A DNA stretch of 60,668 bases from assembly GCA_015055965.1 (NCBI GenBank), contig SVHG01000014.1, positions 1 to 60,668 of the forward strand. Direction: 5' to 3'. The position numbers and the translations under genes were made by a program. Below are positions 30,892 to 39,576 of this stretch, piece by piece (within the stretch, counting starts at the first letter, position 1; each line of letters opens with the position of its first letter). A model generated the notes under the pieces. The model was not told the origin of the DNA, searched no databases, and saw only the letters and a program-made list of their open reading frames with translations. Origin of the DNA: Clostridiales bacterium (GTDB lineage Bacteria; Bacillota; Clostridia; Christensenellales; Borkfalkiaceae).

Positions 30892-32586
30892 TTATTTAAC
30901 TGCTTTAATACTATACTGTCCGGATTTAAGAACGGCTAATTTCCATTTTCTTCCCGCAATAACCTTTTCGGTAAGCGCTATCTCAATTCCATCGGCAACA
31001 ATGCTTTTAACAGCATTATCAAACTTTAAAACACAATCCGTTAATAAATCGCACTGATACTCATCGGAAGATAGCCTATAAATCCTGCTATCCCGTCTTT
31101 TTTTCCACCACGATGCAAGCTCGCTACAATGTAGATATGCAACCCTGCTTTGTTTGCTATATTTTAAAATAGTATCAAAAGCAGGAAGCATAGTATCCCT
31201 CGATAAGGTGAAATAGGTGGGATGAATGAATACGTTAGTGCAATAAGCCATATCCTTAGAATCTTCTATTAACTCTTTGATTTGATCGTAATCGCTATCG
31301 CTATAAATTCTTGGCTCGTAATAAAGCATTTTTAAATTAACAACGTCAGCAATTTTCTCATTTCCATGTTCTGCGTCATCAAAGGCAAACGTAGGATAGG
31401 TTGTTCCATAGCCAATGCCCCATATATTTAACTTATTCATATCAGTCAAGCAAGAGGGAATTGGATATTGATAAATAGAATATTTAATACTCTGTTCTTG
31501 ATACCAACGAGGAACTTCTGCAAATCCGTTATAAATAGTCCAATGAGTATTTGCCCCAATTGGTGTTTTACCAAATTTTTCTTTAAAAAGTTTCACCTGT
31601 CTAATAAACTCGTCGTATTCATAGTGAAACAAGTTTGGAGAAATGAAATCAAGATGTAAAGATAACTCTACGTTCATTTTTTCAATCTTTTCAAAATCCG
31701 CCCTATTTATAGTAAAATCATCACCCTCTTCACTGGGTTGCATAGTTACCGTATAAGGCAAATTTCTTTTTATCATTTCTTCAGCCGCAAGGAATAGTTC
31801 TTCGCCACACCAATCCTCATCACCAGCCACATAGATAGCAAAGTCTGCAGGCTCGCCGTTAACAGCAGGAATTTGATGCAAGAATAAATCCACGCTACCC
31901 AATAAAAGATTTTCTATAAAATGCATATATAAATCCACAACGGGCAATTGATTATCATCAAGCGGATTGCGAATAAGTGAATCCATTGCACGTGTGTAAC
32001 CATCACCATCAAGATCCTCATAAACAGGTCTGCCTTGAGTGATATACCACATAGTTTTATTAAGTGAGAAGGCAAAATAAATTACTTCCCCCGCACCAAT
32101 TCCTCTTTTAAAAACAAGTGGAATATCATACTCTTTAGAAACAGCCAATACCTCCACCCCTTCACTCATAATATCACAACGAAAGGTCTCTGATAAAAGA
32201 GGTAATTTGTATTCGCTTTTAAATTTTGGTGCTAATTCTTCATTAGCAAAAGTCAAATAGGTTACGATATCAAACTCTGAAAACCTTTTAATAGTTCCGC
32301 TTTTTTTAACGCCAACAACGTCAGAGATTCCATCAGTTGAAAAGGCAATTAACTTGCCACCATGACTTACAAATTCATTTAATGAGGAGGCTTGAGCGCT
32401 ATAATCCCCCAACCCCAAGAAGCATACGTCAGCGAGTTCAAGTTTGCAAGATAAATTTTCTTCAGTGCACTGTTCGGCAGTTACACCAAGCAAAGTAAAA
32501 AGTTCTGAAAAATACACATCTGGGTAATTTGTTCCGCTCGAATTTCTTCGAGCGGAATCGTTTAAACAGTAAATAATTTTACTCAT
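30892..32586 (-). CDS. Two-domain protein with a polysaccharide deacetylase-like barrel
   Basis: 564 residues and no signal peptide. Residues ~1-185 look like a class I glutamine amidotransferase-like alpha/beta domain (VCFLGLGDYSA, HGGKLIAFSTDG). Residues ~235-510 resemble the NodB/polysaccharide deacetylase barrel: ADFAIYVAGDEDW (~247-259, with the acidic pair), LSLHLDFISP (~308-317) and IGANTHWTIYNG (~343-354). Metal-binding His and Asp are plausible there. The exact family is uncertain. Being cytosolic, it would act on an imported oligosaccharide. 10-15 bp gaps join it to its operon neighbours. Confidence 0.55.
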   Translation of the reverse strand: MSKIIYCLNDSARRNSSGTNYPDVYFSELFTLLGVTAEQCTEENLSCKLELADVCFLGLGDYSAQASSLNEFVSHGGKLIAFSTDGISDVVGVKKSGTIKRFSEFDIVTYLTFANEELAPKFKSEYKLPLLSETFRCDIMSEGVEVLAVSKEYDIPLVFKRGIGAGEVIYFAFSLNKTMWYITQGRPVYEDLDGDGYTRAMDSLIRNPLDDNQLPVVDLYMHFIENLLLGSVDLFLHQIPAVNGEPADFAIYVAGDEDWCGEELFLAAEEMIKRNLPYTVTMQPSEEGDDFTINRADFEKIEKMNVELSLHLDFISPNLFHYEYDEFIRQVKLFKEKFGKTPIGANTHWTIYNGFAEVPRWYQEQSIKYSIYQYPIPSCLTDMNKLNIWGIGYGTTYPTFAFDDAEHGNEKIADVVNLKMLYYEPRIYSDSDYDQIKELIEDSKDMAYCTNVFIHPTYFTLSRDTMLPAFDTILKYSKQSRVAYLHCSELASWWKKRRDSRIYRLSSDEYQCDLLTDCVLKFDNAVKSIVADGIEIALTEKVIAGRKWKLAVLKSGQYSIKAVK

Positions 32587-32601
32587 ATTATTACCTTTTT
32601 A

Positions 32602-35600
32602 TTAATCTACGTAAACTCCGTAAATAACAATACTATAATCTAATAAACCTTGTGACCAAAGATATAAACCACTTACGGGTGTATCAGGACCATCGGTATA
32701 GCCGGGGTTAGTTCCTTCAACCATTGATACTTCTAAAATTGAATAACCTTCTGCAACTGCAACGCCACTTACGTAATATTTATAATAATCACCAACGACA
32801 ATAACATCGGTATATGTATTTTTACCTGACGTTGTGAAACGGAAGTCAATTGTGTAAGCATTATCTGATTTAACTAATAAATAAATCTTTGAACCGCTAA
32901 TGCCACTTACGTCAAATGCAAGACCTGCGTTCGCACCATTAATAATGCCTCCTTCTTGTTTTGATACTTGACCGGGGGTGTTTGTGTAATAACTTGCGGG
33001 TGCTAAGGTTGTTTGAAGTTTTGTTTTTCCTTCTAATGAAGCTAAAAGGCTTGCAGGAATCTCATCTGCATCAACATATACACCATAAATATTTAGGCCG
33101 TTATCTAATAAGCCTTGTCCCCATAAGAATATTCCTGTTACGGGTTCATCTTCTGCGCCTACAAAGCCGGGATTAGTTCCTAATACCATAGCAAGTTCAA
33201 CAATTGAATAACCTTCTGCAACTGCAACACCGCTTAAGAAATATTTATATGAACCAGCATCATACATTGCATCAACGTATGTATTCTTGCCTTCAACCAT
33301 AAAACGAATGTCCATAGTTTGAGCAACTTCCGACTTAACAAGTAAATATACTTTTGAACCAACAACGCCGTTTAACTCAAATAAGATACCTGCGTTCGCA
33401 CCATTAATAATACCACCTTCTTGTTTTGATACTTGACCGGGGGTGTTTGTGTAATAACTTGCGGGTGCTAAGGTTGTTTGAAGTTTTGTTTTTCCTTCTA
33501 ATGAAGCTAAAAGGCTTGCAGGAATCTCATCTGCATCAACATATACACCATAAATATTTAGGCCGTTATCTAATAAGCCTTGTCCCCATAAGAATATTCC
33601 TGTTACGGGTTCATCTTCTGCGCCTACAAAGCCGGGATTAGTTCCTAATACCATAGCAAGTTCAACAATTGAATAACCTTCTGCAACTGCAACACCGCTT
33701 AAGAAATATTTATATGAACCAGCATCATACATTGCATCAACGTATGTATTCTTGCCTTCAACCATAAAACGAATGTCCATAGTTTGAGCAACTTCCGACT
33801 TAACAAGTAAATATACTTTTGAACCAACAACGCCGTTTAACTCAAATAAGATACCTGATTTTTCAGCCTTGATAACTCCTTTATCATCTTGAACAACTTG
33901 ATCGGGAGTATTGGTGTAATAACTTGCGGGTGCTAAGGTTGTTTGAAGTTTAGTCTTTTCGCTTAATGCTGATAATAATTCTTCGGGAATAACTTCAATT
34001 TCTTCTTCAACAACGGGATCAACGTAAACACCGTATAGAGTGAAGCCATAATCTAATAAACCTTGTGACCATAAGTATAAGCCGGTTACTGCATCATCTT
34101 CAGTTCCGGTAAACCCAGGGTTAGTGCCCCATACCATTGATACTTCTAAAATTGAATATCCTTCTGCAACTGCAACGCCACTTACGTAATATTTATAATA
34201 ATCACCAACGTCTAATGCATCGGGATAGGTATTTTTACCACTTACCATAAAACGGAAGTCGATTGTGTAAGTATTATCTGATTTAACTAATAGGTAAACC
34301 TTTGATCCACTAATACCACTTACGTCAATTGATAAACCAGTGTTTTCACTTCTAATAACGCCATCTTCATCTTGTGAAACTTGACCTTCAAGATTGGTAT
34401 AATAACTTGCGGGTGCTAAGCTCATTTCAAGTTTAGTCTTTTCGCTTAATGCTGATAATAATTCTTCGGGAATAACTTCAACCTCTTCTTCAACAACGGG
34501 ATCAACGTAAACACCGTATAGAGTGAAGCCATAATCTAATAAGCCTTGTGACCATAAGTATAAGCCGGTTACTGCATCATCTTCAGTTCCGGTAAACCCA
34601 GGGTTAGTGCCCCATACCATTGATACTTCTAAAATTGAATATCCTTCTGCAACTGCAACGCCACTTACGTAATATTTATAATAATCACCAACGTCTAATG
34701 CATCGGGATAGGTATTTTTACCACTTACCATAAAACGGAAGTCGATTGTGTAAGTATTATCTGATTTAACTAATAGGTAAACCTTTGATCCACTAATACC
34801 ACTTACGTCAATTGATAAACCAGTGTTTTCACTTCTAATAACGCCATCTTCATCTTGTGAAACTTGACCTTCAAGATTGGTATAATAACTTGCGGGTGCT
34901 AAGCTCATTTCAAGTTTAGTCTTTTCGCTTAATGCTGATAATAATTCTTCGGGAATAACTTCAACCTCTTCTTCAACAACGGGATCAACATAAATACCAT
35001 AAACAGTTAAACCTGAATCTAATAAACCTTGTCCCCAAATATGAACGCCGGTTACGGGTGATTTTTGATCACCTGTATAACTTGAGCAATAGCCGTCTAA
35101 AACGGTTAAGTGAACGATTGAGTAACCTTCTTCGATGATTACCGAAACGTAATATTTGTTATATGCAGCTGCATTATTTAAAGCGTCGTCGTATGAATGT
35201 CTATCATTTACCATAAACCGGAATGAAGTATTTTGAGAAACTTCAGACTTAACTAATAGATATAAGTTTCTTGCTTCTAAACCGTCAGCTTTAATTGAAA
35301 GACCGTTATTCTTTGCTTCAATAATGCCGTTTTCCTTTCTTACGTAAGTGGGATCATTGGTTAAATAACTTGCAGGAGATAAAGAGGTTTCCAATGCAAC
35401 CTTTTCACTTAATGCGTCAAATAATTCCGCAGGAACGTCCGAATTGCTTAAACTACCCTTTTGATATGCACCACAAACATGGAATTCAACCTCATTTGCT
35501 AAAAGAATGTGAACACCGGTAACTGCAGCATCCGCGCTACCGACGTAACCGTTAGCGGCTAACATAGGAATAGTAAGAATTGAATACCCTTCAGCAATAG

Positions 35601-36522
35601 CTATATCACCTGCATAATATTTGTTATATTCAATACCATTATCAACAACGTCTGCGTATGCAGTTTTGTTAGCAATTGCAAATCTGAAATAACCAACGGT
35701 TGCTGATGAGCTATATACGATTAACGTTAACGAATCTTCTCTTGCAAAATCAGCTTCAACCATTAAATGAGTATTTTTTGCAACGATTAAGCCTGAAGTT
35801 GATTCAATAACGCCAACGTTGGTGTAATCACTTTCAGGAGCCACGGTAAGATTTAAAGAAACAAGGTCTGCAGTCTGCGCGATAATTTCCGCAGAAACCC
35901 CATAAAGAGGATCGTCTGAATAGATATTGAAATCAACACTCTTACGGCTACCATAATAGTTAACTGTTGATGCAACCGTTGCAGTAACGGTATACGTGCC
36001 TACTTCAATAGGCGCTTCAGAACTTTCGGCATAAACGGTATTACCTCTTCCCTTATAAAGGAAACTGGGCTCGCCTGCTAAATTATTGGTAACAACGGGA
36101 TTAATAGCAGTTCCAACAACAACGTCATTACAAGATAAATCAAAATTATTTTGAATTTTGTTAATGACTAAATTAACGGTTTGTGAAAAAGCCTTATAGC
36201 CATCGCTTTCCTGCGCGCTTACCGTTGCAGTATAAGTTCCTGCATTAACAGGAGCCGTTGCTGAACTTTCGTAAGTAGTTTCACCACTGCCCGCATAAGT
36301 TATCTCAACGGTAACTCCATCGGGAATTCCTTCAACCACGATTGCTTTTGACTGACCATCATAATCACAAGTAATCGTTCCATCAACTGCGCTGGCAATA
36401 GTAAGATTTAAATCTTGCTTGTTAGTGCTAGATTCAGATATATCTTTACAACCAAAAAATCCTGCAAGAGCACAAACCATTGCAAACGTTACCACTAAAA
36501 TCTTTAATAGATTTTTTCTCAT
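32602..36522 (-). CDS. Giant secreted lipoprotein with seven tandem ~155-residue modules
   Basis: The start at 36522 (MRKNLLKI...) is chosen because AAGGAGG precedes it, while an in-frame ATG at 36567 lacks a ribosome site. 1306 residues. Lipobox GFFGC gives a lipid-anchored Cys near residue 26. Two MBG-like beta domains (~35-200) are followed by seven modules. Each contains a P-A-S-Y-x-T-N segment, L-x-V-K-S (strand), a K-Y-[YF]-[VL]-S-G-[VI]-A-V-A-E-G-Y-S-I core and a G-[LI]-[FY]-L-W-[GS]-Q-G-L-L-D end. The modules look like beta-sandwich binding domains of an unnamed type. Modules 3 and 4 are near-identical at DNA level. Confidence 0.7.
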   Translation of the reverse strand: MRKNLLKILVVTFAMVCALAGFFGCKDISESSTNKQDLNLTIASAVDGTITCDYDGQSKAIVVEGIPDGVTVEITYAGSGETTYESSATAPVNAGTYTATVSAQESDGYKAFSQTVNLVINKIQNNFDLSCNDVVVGTAINPVVTNNLAGEPSFLYKGRGNTVYAESSEAPIEVGTYTVTATVASTVNYYGSRKSVDFNIYSDDPLYGVSAEIIAQTADLVSLNLTVAPESDYTNVGVIESTSGLIVAKNTHLMVEADFAREDSLTLIVYSSSATVGYFRFAIANKTAYADVVDNGIEYNKYYAGDIAIAEGYSILTIPMLAANGYVGSADAAVTGVHILLANEVEFHVCGAYQKGSLSNSDVPAELFDALSEKVALETSLSPASYLTNDPTYVRKENGIIEAKNNGLSIKADGLEARNLYLLVKSEVSQNTSFRFMVNDRHSYDDALNNAAAYNKYYVSVIIEEGYSIVHLTVLDGYCSSYTGDQKSPVTGVHIWGQGLLDSGLTVYGIYVDPVVEEEVEVIPEELLSALSEKTKLEMSLAPASYYTNLEGQVSQDEDGVIRSENTGLSIDVSGISGSKVYLLVKSDNTYTIDFRFMVSGKNTYPDALDVGDYYKYYVSGVAVAEGYSILEVSMVWGTNPGFTGTEDDAVTGLYLWSQGLLDYGFTLYGVYVDPVVEEEVEVIPEELLSALSEKTKLEMSLAPASYYTNLEGQVSQDEDGVIRSENTGLSIDVSGISGSKVYLLVKSDNTYTIDFRFMVSGKNTYPDALDVGDYYKYYVSGVAVAEGYSILEVSMVWGTNPGFTGTEDDAVTGLYLWSQGLLDYGFTLYGVYVDPVVEEEIEVIPEELLSALSEKTKLQTTLAPASYYTNTPDQVVQDDKGVIKAEKSGILFELNGVVGSKVYLLVKSEVAQTMDIRFMVEGKNTYVDAMYDAGSYKYFLSGVAVAEGYSIVELAMVLGTNPGFVGAEDEPVTGIFLWGQGLLDNGLNIYGVYVDADEIPASLLASLEGKTKLQTTLAPASYYTNTPGQVSKQEGGIINGANAGILFELNGVVGSKVYLLVKSEVAQTMDIRFMVEGKNTYVDAMYDAGSYKYFLSGVAVAEGYSIVELAMVLGTNPGFVGAEDEPVTGIFLWGQGLLDNGLNIYGVYVDADEIPASLLASLEGKTKLQTTLAPASYYTNTPGQVSKQEGGIINGANAGLAFDVSGISGSKIYLLVKSDNAYTIDFRFTTSGKNTYTDVIVVGDYYKYYVSGVAVAEGYSILEVSMVEGTNPGYTDGPDTPVSGLYLWSQGLLDYSIVIYGVYVD
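32951..33879. repeat. Tandem DNA repeat, 465-bp unit
   Basis: The unit starting at 32951 recurs from 33416 with almost no change for at least ~430 bp. It encodes modules 6 and 5 of the giant lipoprotein. The 5' part of the module-7 gene segment also joins this identity, while its other end resembles modules 3/4, so the array is mosaic. Confidence 0.7.
34021..34985. repeat. Tandem DNA repeat, 483-bp unit
   Basis: The segment from 34021 recurs from 34504, encoding modules 4 and 3 of the giant lipoprotein, with protein identity essentially complete. This points to very recent duplication or gene conversion. Assembly collapse or expansion is possible here. Confidence 0.7.
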
Positions 36523-36596
36523 ATTTCCCTTTGCCTCCTTAAAATTTTGCTTATTATTTTTTTCCATAATTTTTAAAATTAAATTATGAATTAGCC

Positions 36597-37499
36597 CTAA
36601 TTATTACATATTTCTTTACCAATAGAAACTATCGTATTCCAAAGAAGTTTCCAGTTTTTATCCTTTTCACCTCTTCCGCGAAGTTGCTCTAATGGAATAT
36701 TTCCAATTGCCTCCGTTTCACCAACAGAAGCAAAGTAAGTGTAACACATTAAACCACCGGGATTTTTTTCCGTTTTCAATAAATCGTATAATCCATTGAT
36801 ATGATCTACTGCGTGTTGCTCTTCTTTATCTCCCCTATAATTCATAACACAGGGAATATGCCAAATACGAAGATTATCTCTATTACCTAATCTACGCTTC
36901 ATTTCGCTTGTTATATAAGCATACTTTTCATCAAACGGGTGATACATATCAAAAGCCGCGTCGGTGATATACTGACCGGTTGTTTCATTCACTTGTTCTA
37001 TCCCGTCAAGCGTCCAAATATCCGGAGCAACTCCTGCAAGGGAAAAACAGCAAAAGATCCGTTTGTTTTTGAAAATTCTGCTAATCTCGCCGGTCACCTC
37101 TTCAAAATCCTTTCCACAAATACCGCATAGGAAGGGCTCGTCAATATAAAAGCCTTCAACGCTTGCATAGTATTCTTCTTTACTAAGCCAATCGTAAAGT
37201 TCTTGCAATCTTTCCTTCCAACCCTCTCTTTTAACAGTGCGAGGACCTTGCTGAACACTTTCACCAACGTCGATTATTCCCGCCGATATTGCGCTTATAA
37301 AGGTCATGTGCGCAAAATATAAATAACATTTCTTGCCCGCCTCATGAATTCTTTGCATACTCCTTTTAGTTGCTTCAGCCTTGCAATCCTCCAAGTCACC
37401 AACTAAAAACGAATTAACGAAATCACAAGGCAAAAATTCTTCAAATGCTTCGTTTCTGCCATCGTTATAGGCTTGAACGCCAAATAAACCAAATTCCAT
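36597..37499 (-). CDS. Cytosolic TIM-barrel-like protein with IDEP motif
   Basis: 300 residues with no signal peptide. A barrel-like strand-helix rhythm is evident: GLFGVQAY (4-11), KKCYLYFA (56-63), VEGFYIDEP (114-122), NKRIFCCF (145-152), YITDAAFDMY (177-186), RIWHIPCVMNY (211-221) and GGLMCYTY (248-255). The Asp-Glu of IDEP at the end of a strand is placed like the acid residue of several glycosidase barrels. It is a clear relative of the barrel in the next upstream lipoprotein. I know no family name; a glycoside hydrolase or lyase role is inference from fold and setting. Confidence 0.5.
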   Translation of the reverse strand: MEFGLFGVQAYNDGRNEAFEEFLPCDFVNSFLVGDLEDCKAEATKRSMQRIHEAGKKCYLYFAHMTFISAISAGIIDVGESVQQGPRTVKREGWKERLQELYDWLSKEEYYASVEGFYIDEPFLCGICGKDFEEVTGEISRIFKNKRIFCCFSLAGVAPDIWTLDGIEQVNETTGQYITDAAFDMYHPFDEKYAYITSEMKRRLGNRDNLRIWHIPCVMNYRGDKEEQHAVDHINGLYDLLKTEKNPGGLMCYTYFASVGETEAIGNIPLEQLRGRGEKDKNWKLLWNTIVSIGKEICNN

Positions 37500-37509
37500 T
37501 ATAATCTCC

Positions 37510-39561
37510 TTATAAAGATATTGCCACCACGTGATCTAAATAAAAATTTGCATTGTTATTTACGGTTAACGTAAACACTATAATTGCATCAAGAGCCAAA
37601 TCTGGCCTACTCATATTAGTGAGATTAAAAACAAGTCTAGTCCACTCACCTGCTTTCACTGAATAACTATCTAAACAACTGTTTGCAGCCCAGCCGGTTA
37701 CTGCAAACGCAAGAACGATAGAATCAATATCTTCTTCAGCGTATATCCACATTTCAAGATATTTAGCATCACTTAAATCCGGACCTGAGGCAGCATTAGG
37801 TAACAAACTATCGCTAAAATAGAAGTTATAAATTCTTCCTGTATCATATTCAGTTCCGCGCTCACTATCACAATATGCTGCTTGTTTTCCGGCATATTGC
37901 TTGTTTGCAACTAACGAATATTGAGAAGCGGGAGCAGAAGTTGCGCCTTCAAAGTTGAAAACAACCTTTTCTTGATACGTTTTAATTGGTAATACGTAAG
38001 GCTCCTTGTCCCCTTCCTTGAAATACAAGTGGTTAACGTATTGCGAACGAACGACGTATTCTGTAACGTCTATCTTACTGTTAGCAACGTAATCAACGTA
38101 ATTAATGTTATCAAATGAATATTTAAGATTTGAACGCTTAACGGTCACGTAAAAACGGTCACTTGAATAATCTTCCACAATTTCGCTATCTAAAATAAGC
38201 GTTTTGTTCGTTTGCTTAATAGTGAACGTTGCTTTTGCTGTTGCCCCCTTACGGAATGCACTTTCCTTTAACGTTACTATCATTTCGTATTCACCAACTG
38301 CGATAGGTGCTTCATCACTGATAATTTCAGTCGCCTTTTCCAAGAACTTATACTCGTAATTCAAATAATCGGGATAAACCTTTGGTTTTTGAGGCATTCC
38401 GTTATATTCAAACACTGCATTTTGCTCAATAACGATTTCAGTTTCCATCTTGGTAACGTTTGCATCGTTATATGCCTTCATTGATGCAGCAACCTCATCA
38501 ATTTTTGCCGCTAAATTCGTCCAAGGCTTAAATCCACCGTTTATGGGATTGCCGTTTTTATCATAGAACCTATCGTAATAACTTGACCAAGGCTTCTTCC
38601 TGCTCTTCCACGTTTTAAACTCTTCAACGCTAACTTGCAAATCATAATAACCAATATTACCAATTTGCTCAATTTCCCAAGAGTAAGTGATACCTGAATA
38701 AAGCATTATTCCGCAACCACCCTTAGTTTCCTTGATTAAACGATAAAATTCTTCTAAATGCTCTATTGCGCCTGCTTCATCAGTTCTGCTTGCATAAGAC
38801 ATACACATGGGAACTGCCCAAAAATATTTATCTTCACCCTCAAACATTTCAACCATGTTATTCCAGGTTTCATAAATAGTTTCGTTCATATTACCATAAA
38901 GGTCGAAGGAAATATCTGTGATATATTTACCAGCTTCCCTATTCATGTGATCCCCCCAGCCGGAAAGATCTTCATTAAATGCAAACCCCGCAAAGTTAAC
39001 CCAAAAACGTTTTTCAGGGAAAACCTCGTGAATTGCCTTTGAACCTTCGTATAGCACGTTAACGGGCATTCTTTGTAATAAGGGTTCATCAATATGCCAA
39101 CCTAATAAAGCATCATACCAAGGCTTTCCTGCGAATCTTTCTCTCAGCATATATAATTGCTTATAACAGTCTTCGCGAAGTTCTGGTCCGTTAACAGTGA
39201 ATTGCCAAACGTAATCCTGCATTTGAAGCCAAAATTTCTTGCCCGCATCATAGATCATTTGACAGTAATAGTCCATTTCTTGATCAGACATAATACCAAT
39301 ATTGAATACGTTAAATTGGTCATCGTTAACAGATTGTTCAAAATCGGGAATTGTGGGCTGATATTTTTTTGGTAAAACGCCATACATACCAAGATATAAG
39401 CTCTTATCTTCTAACGTAGATTGTGTGGTACTTTCCCCTCCTATGCTACCAGAACTACTATCGTTACCGCTACTATTTGTGCCATTATCACAAGCAAAGG
39501 TGGAAAAACACATTGTTACAATCATCACAAGCAATAATAAAATACCGCTAAATTTCCTCAT
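37510..39561 (-). CDS. Lipoprotein with IDEP TIM-barrel-like, MBG-like and CBM-like domains
   Basis: 683 residues. Lipobox STFAC gives Cys24. Residues ~53-300 carry the same barrel as the downstream protein: LYLGMYGV (55-62), KKFWLQMQ (108-115), LGWHIDEP (153-160), EKRFWVNF (183-190), YITDISFDLY (213-222), YFWAVPMCMSY (246-256) and GIMLYSG (284-290). An MBG-like beta domain with AVFEYNGMPQKPKVYP follows at ~385-450, then a carbohydrate-binding-like sandwich at ~535-683 (AKYLEMWIYAEEDIDSIVLA). A surface enzyme on a glycan is the likely role. AAGGAGG precedes the ATG. Confidence 0.6.
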   Translation of the reverse strand: MRKFSGILLLLVMIVTMCFSTFACDNGTNSSGNDSSSGSIGGESTTQSTLEDKSLYLGMYGVLPKKYQPTIPDFEQSVNDDQFNVFNIGIMSDQEMDYYCQMIYDAGKKFWLQMQDYVWQFTVNGPELREDCYKQLYMLRERFAGKPWYDALLGWHIDEPLLQRMPVNVLYEGSKAIHEVFPEKRFWVNFAGFAFNEDLSGWGDHMNREAGKYITDISFDLYGNMNETIYETWNNMVEMFEGEDKYFWAVPMCMSYASRTDEAGAIEHLEEFYRLIKETKGGCGIMLYSGITYSWEIEQIGNIGYYDLQVSVEEFKTWKSRKKPWSSYYDRFYDKNGNPINGGFKPWTNLAAKIDEVAASMKAYNDANVTKMETEIVIEQNAVFEYNGMPQKPKVYPDYLNYEYKFLEKATEIISDEAPIAVGEYEMIVTLKESAFRKGATAKATFTIKQTNKTLILDSEIVEDYSSDRFYVTVKRSNLKYSFDNINYVDYVANSKIDVTEYVVRSQYVNHLYFKEGDKEPYVLPIKTYQEKVVFNFEGATSAPASQYSLVANKQYAGKQAAYCDSERGTEYDTGRIYNFYFSDSLLPNAASGPDLSDAKYLEMWIYAEEDIDSIVLAFAVTGWAANSCLDSYSVKAGEWTRLVFNLTNMSRPDLALDAIIVFTLTVNNNANFYLDHVVAISL

Positions 39562-39576
39562 AGCCTATTTTCCTCC

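Noticed and set aside
32961-33641. Two identical 71-codon plus-strand frames
   Set aside because: They are antisense shadows of the tandem repeats in the giant lipoprotein gene and only reflect DNA repetition.
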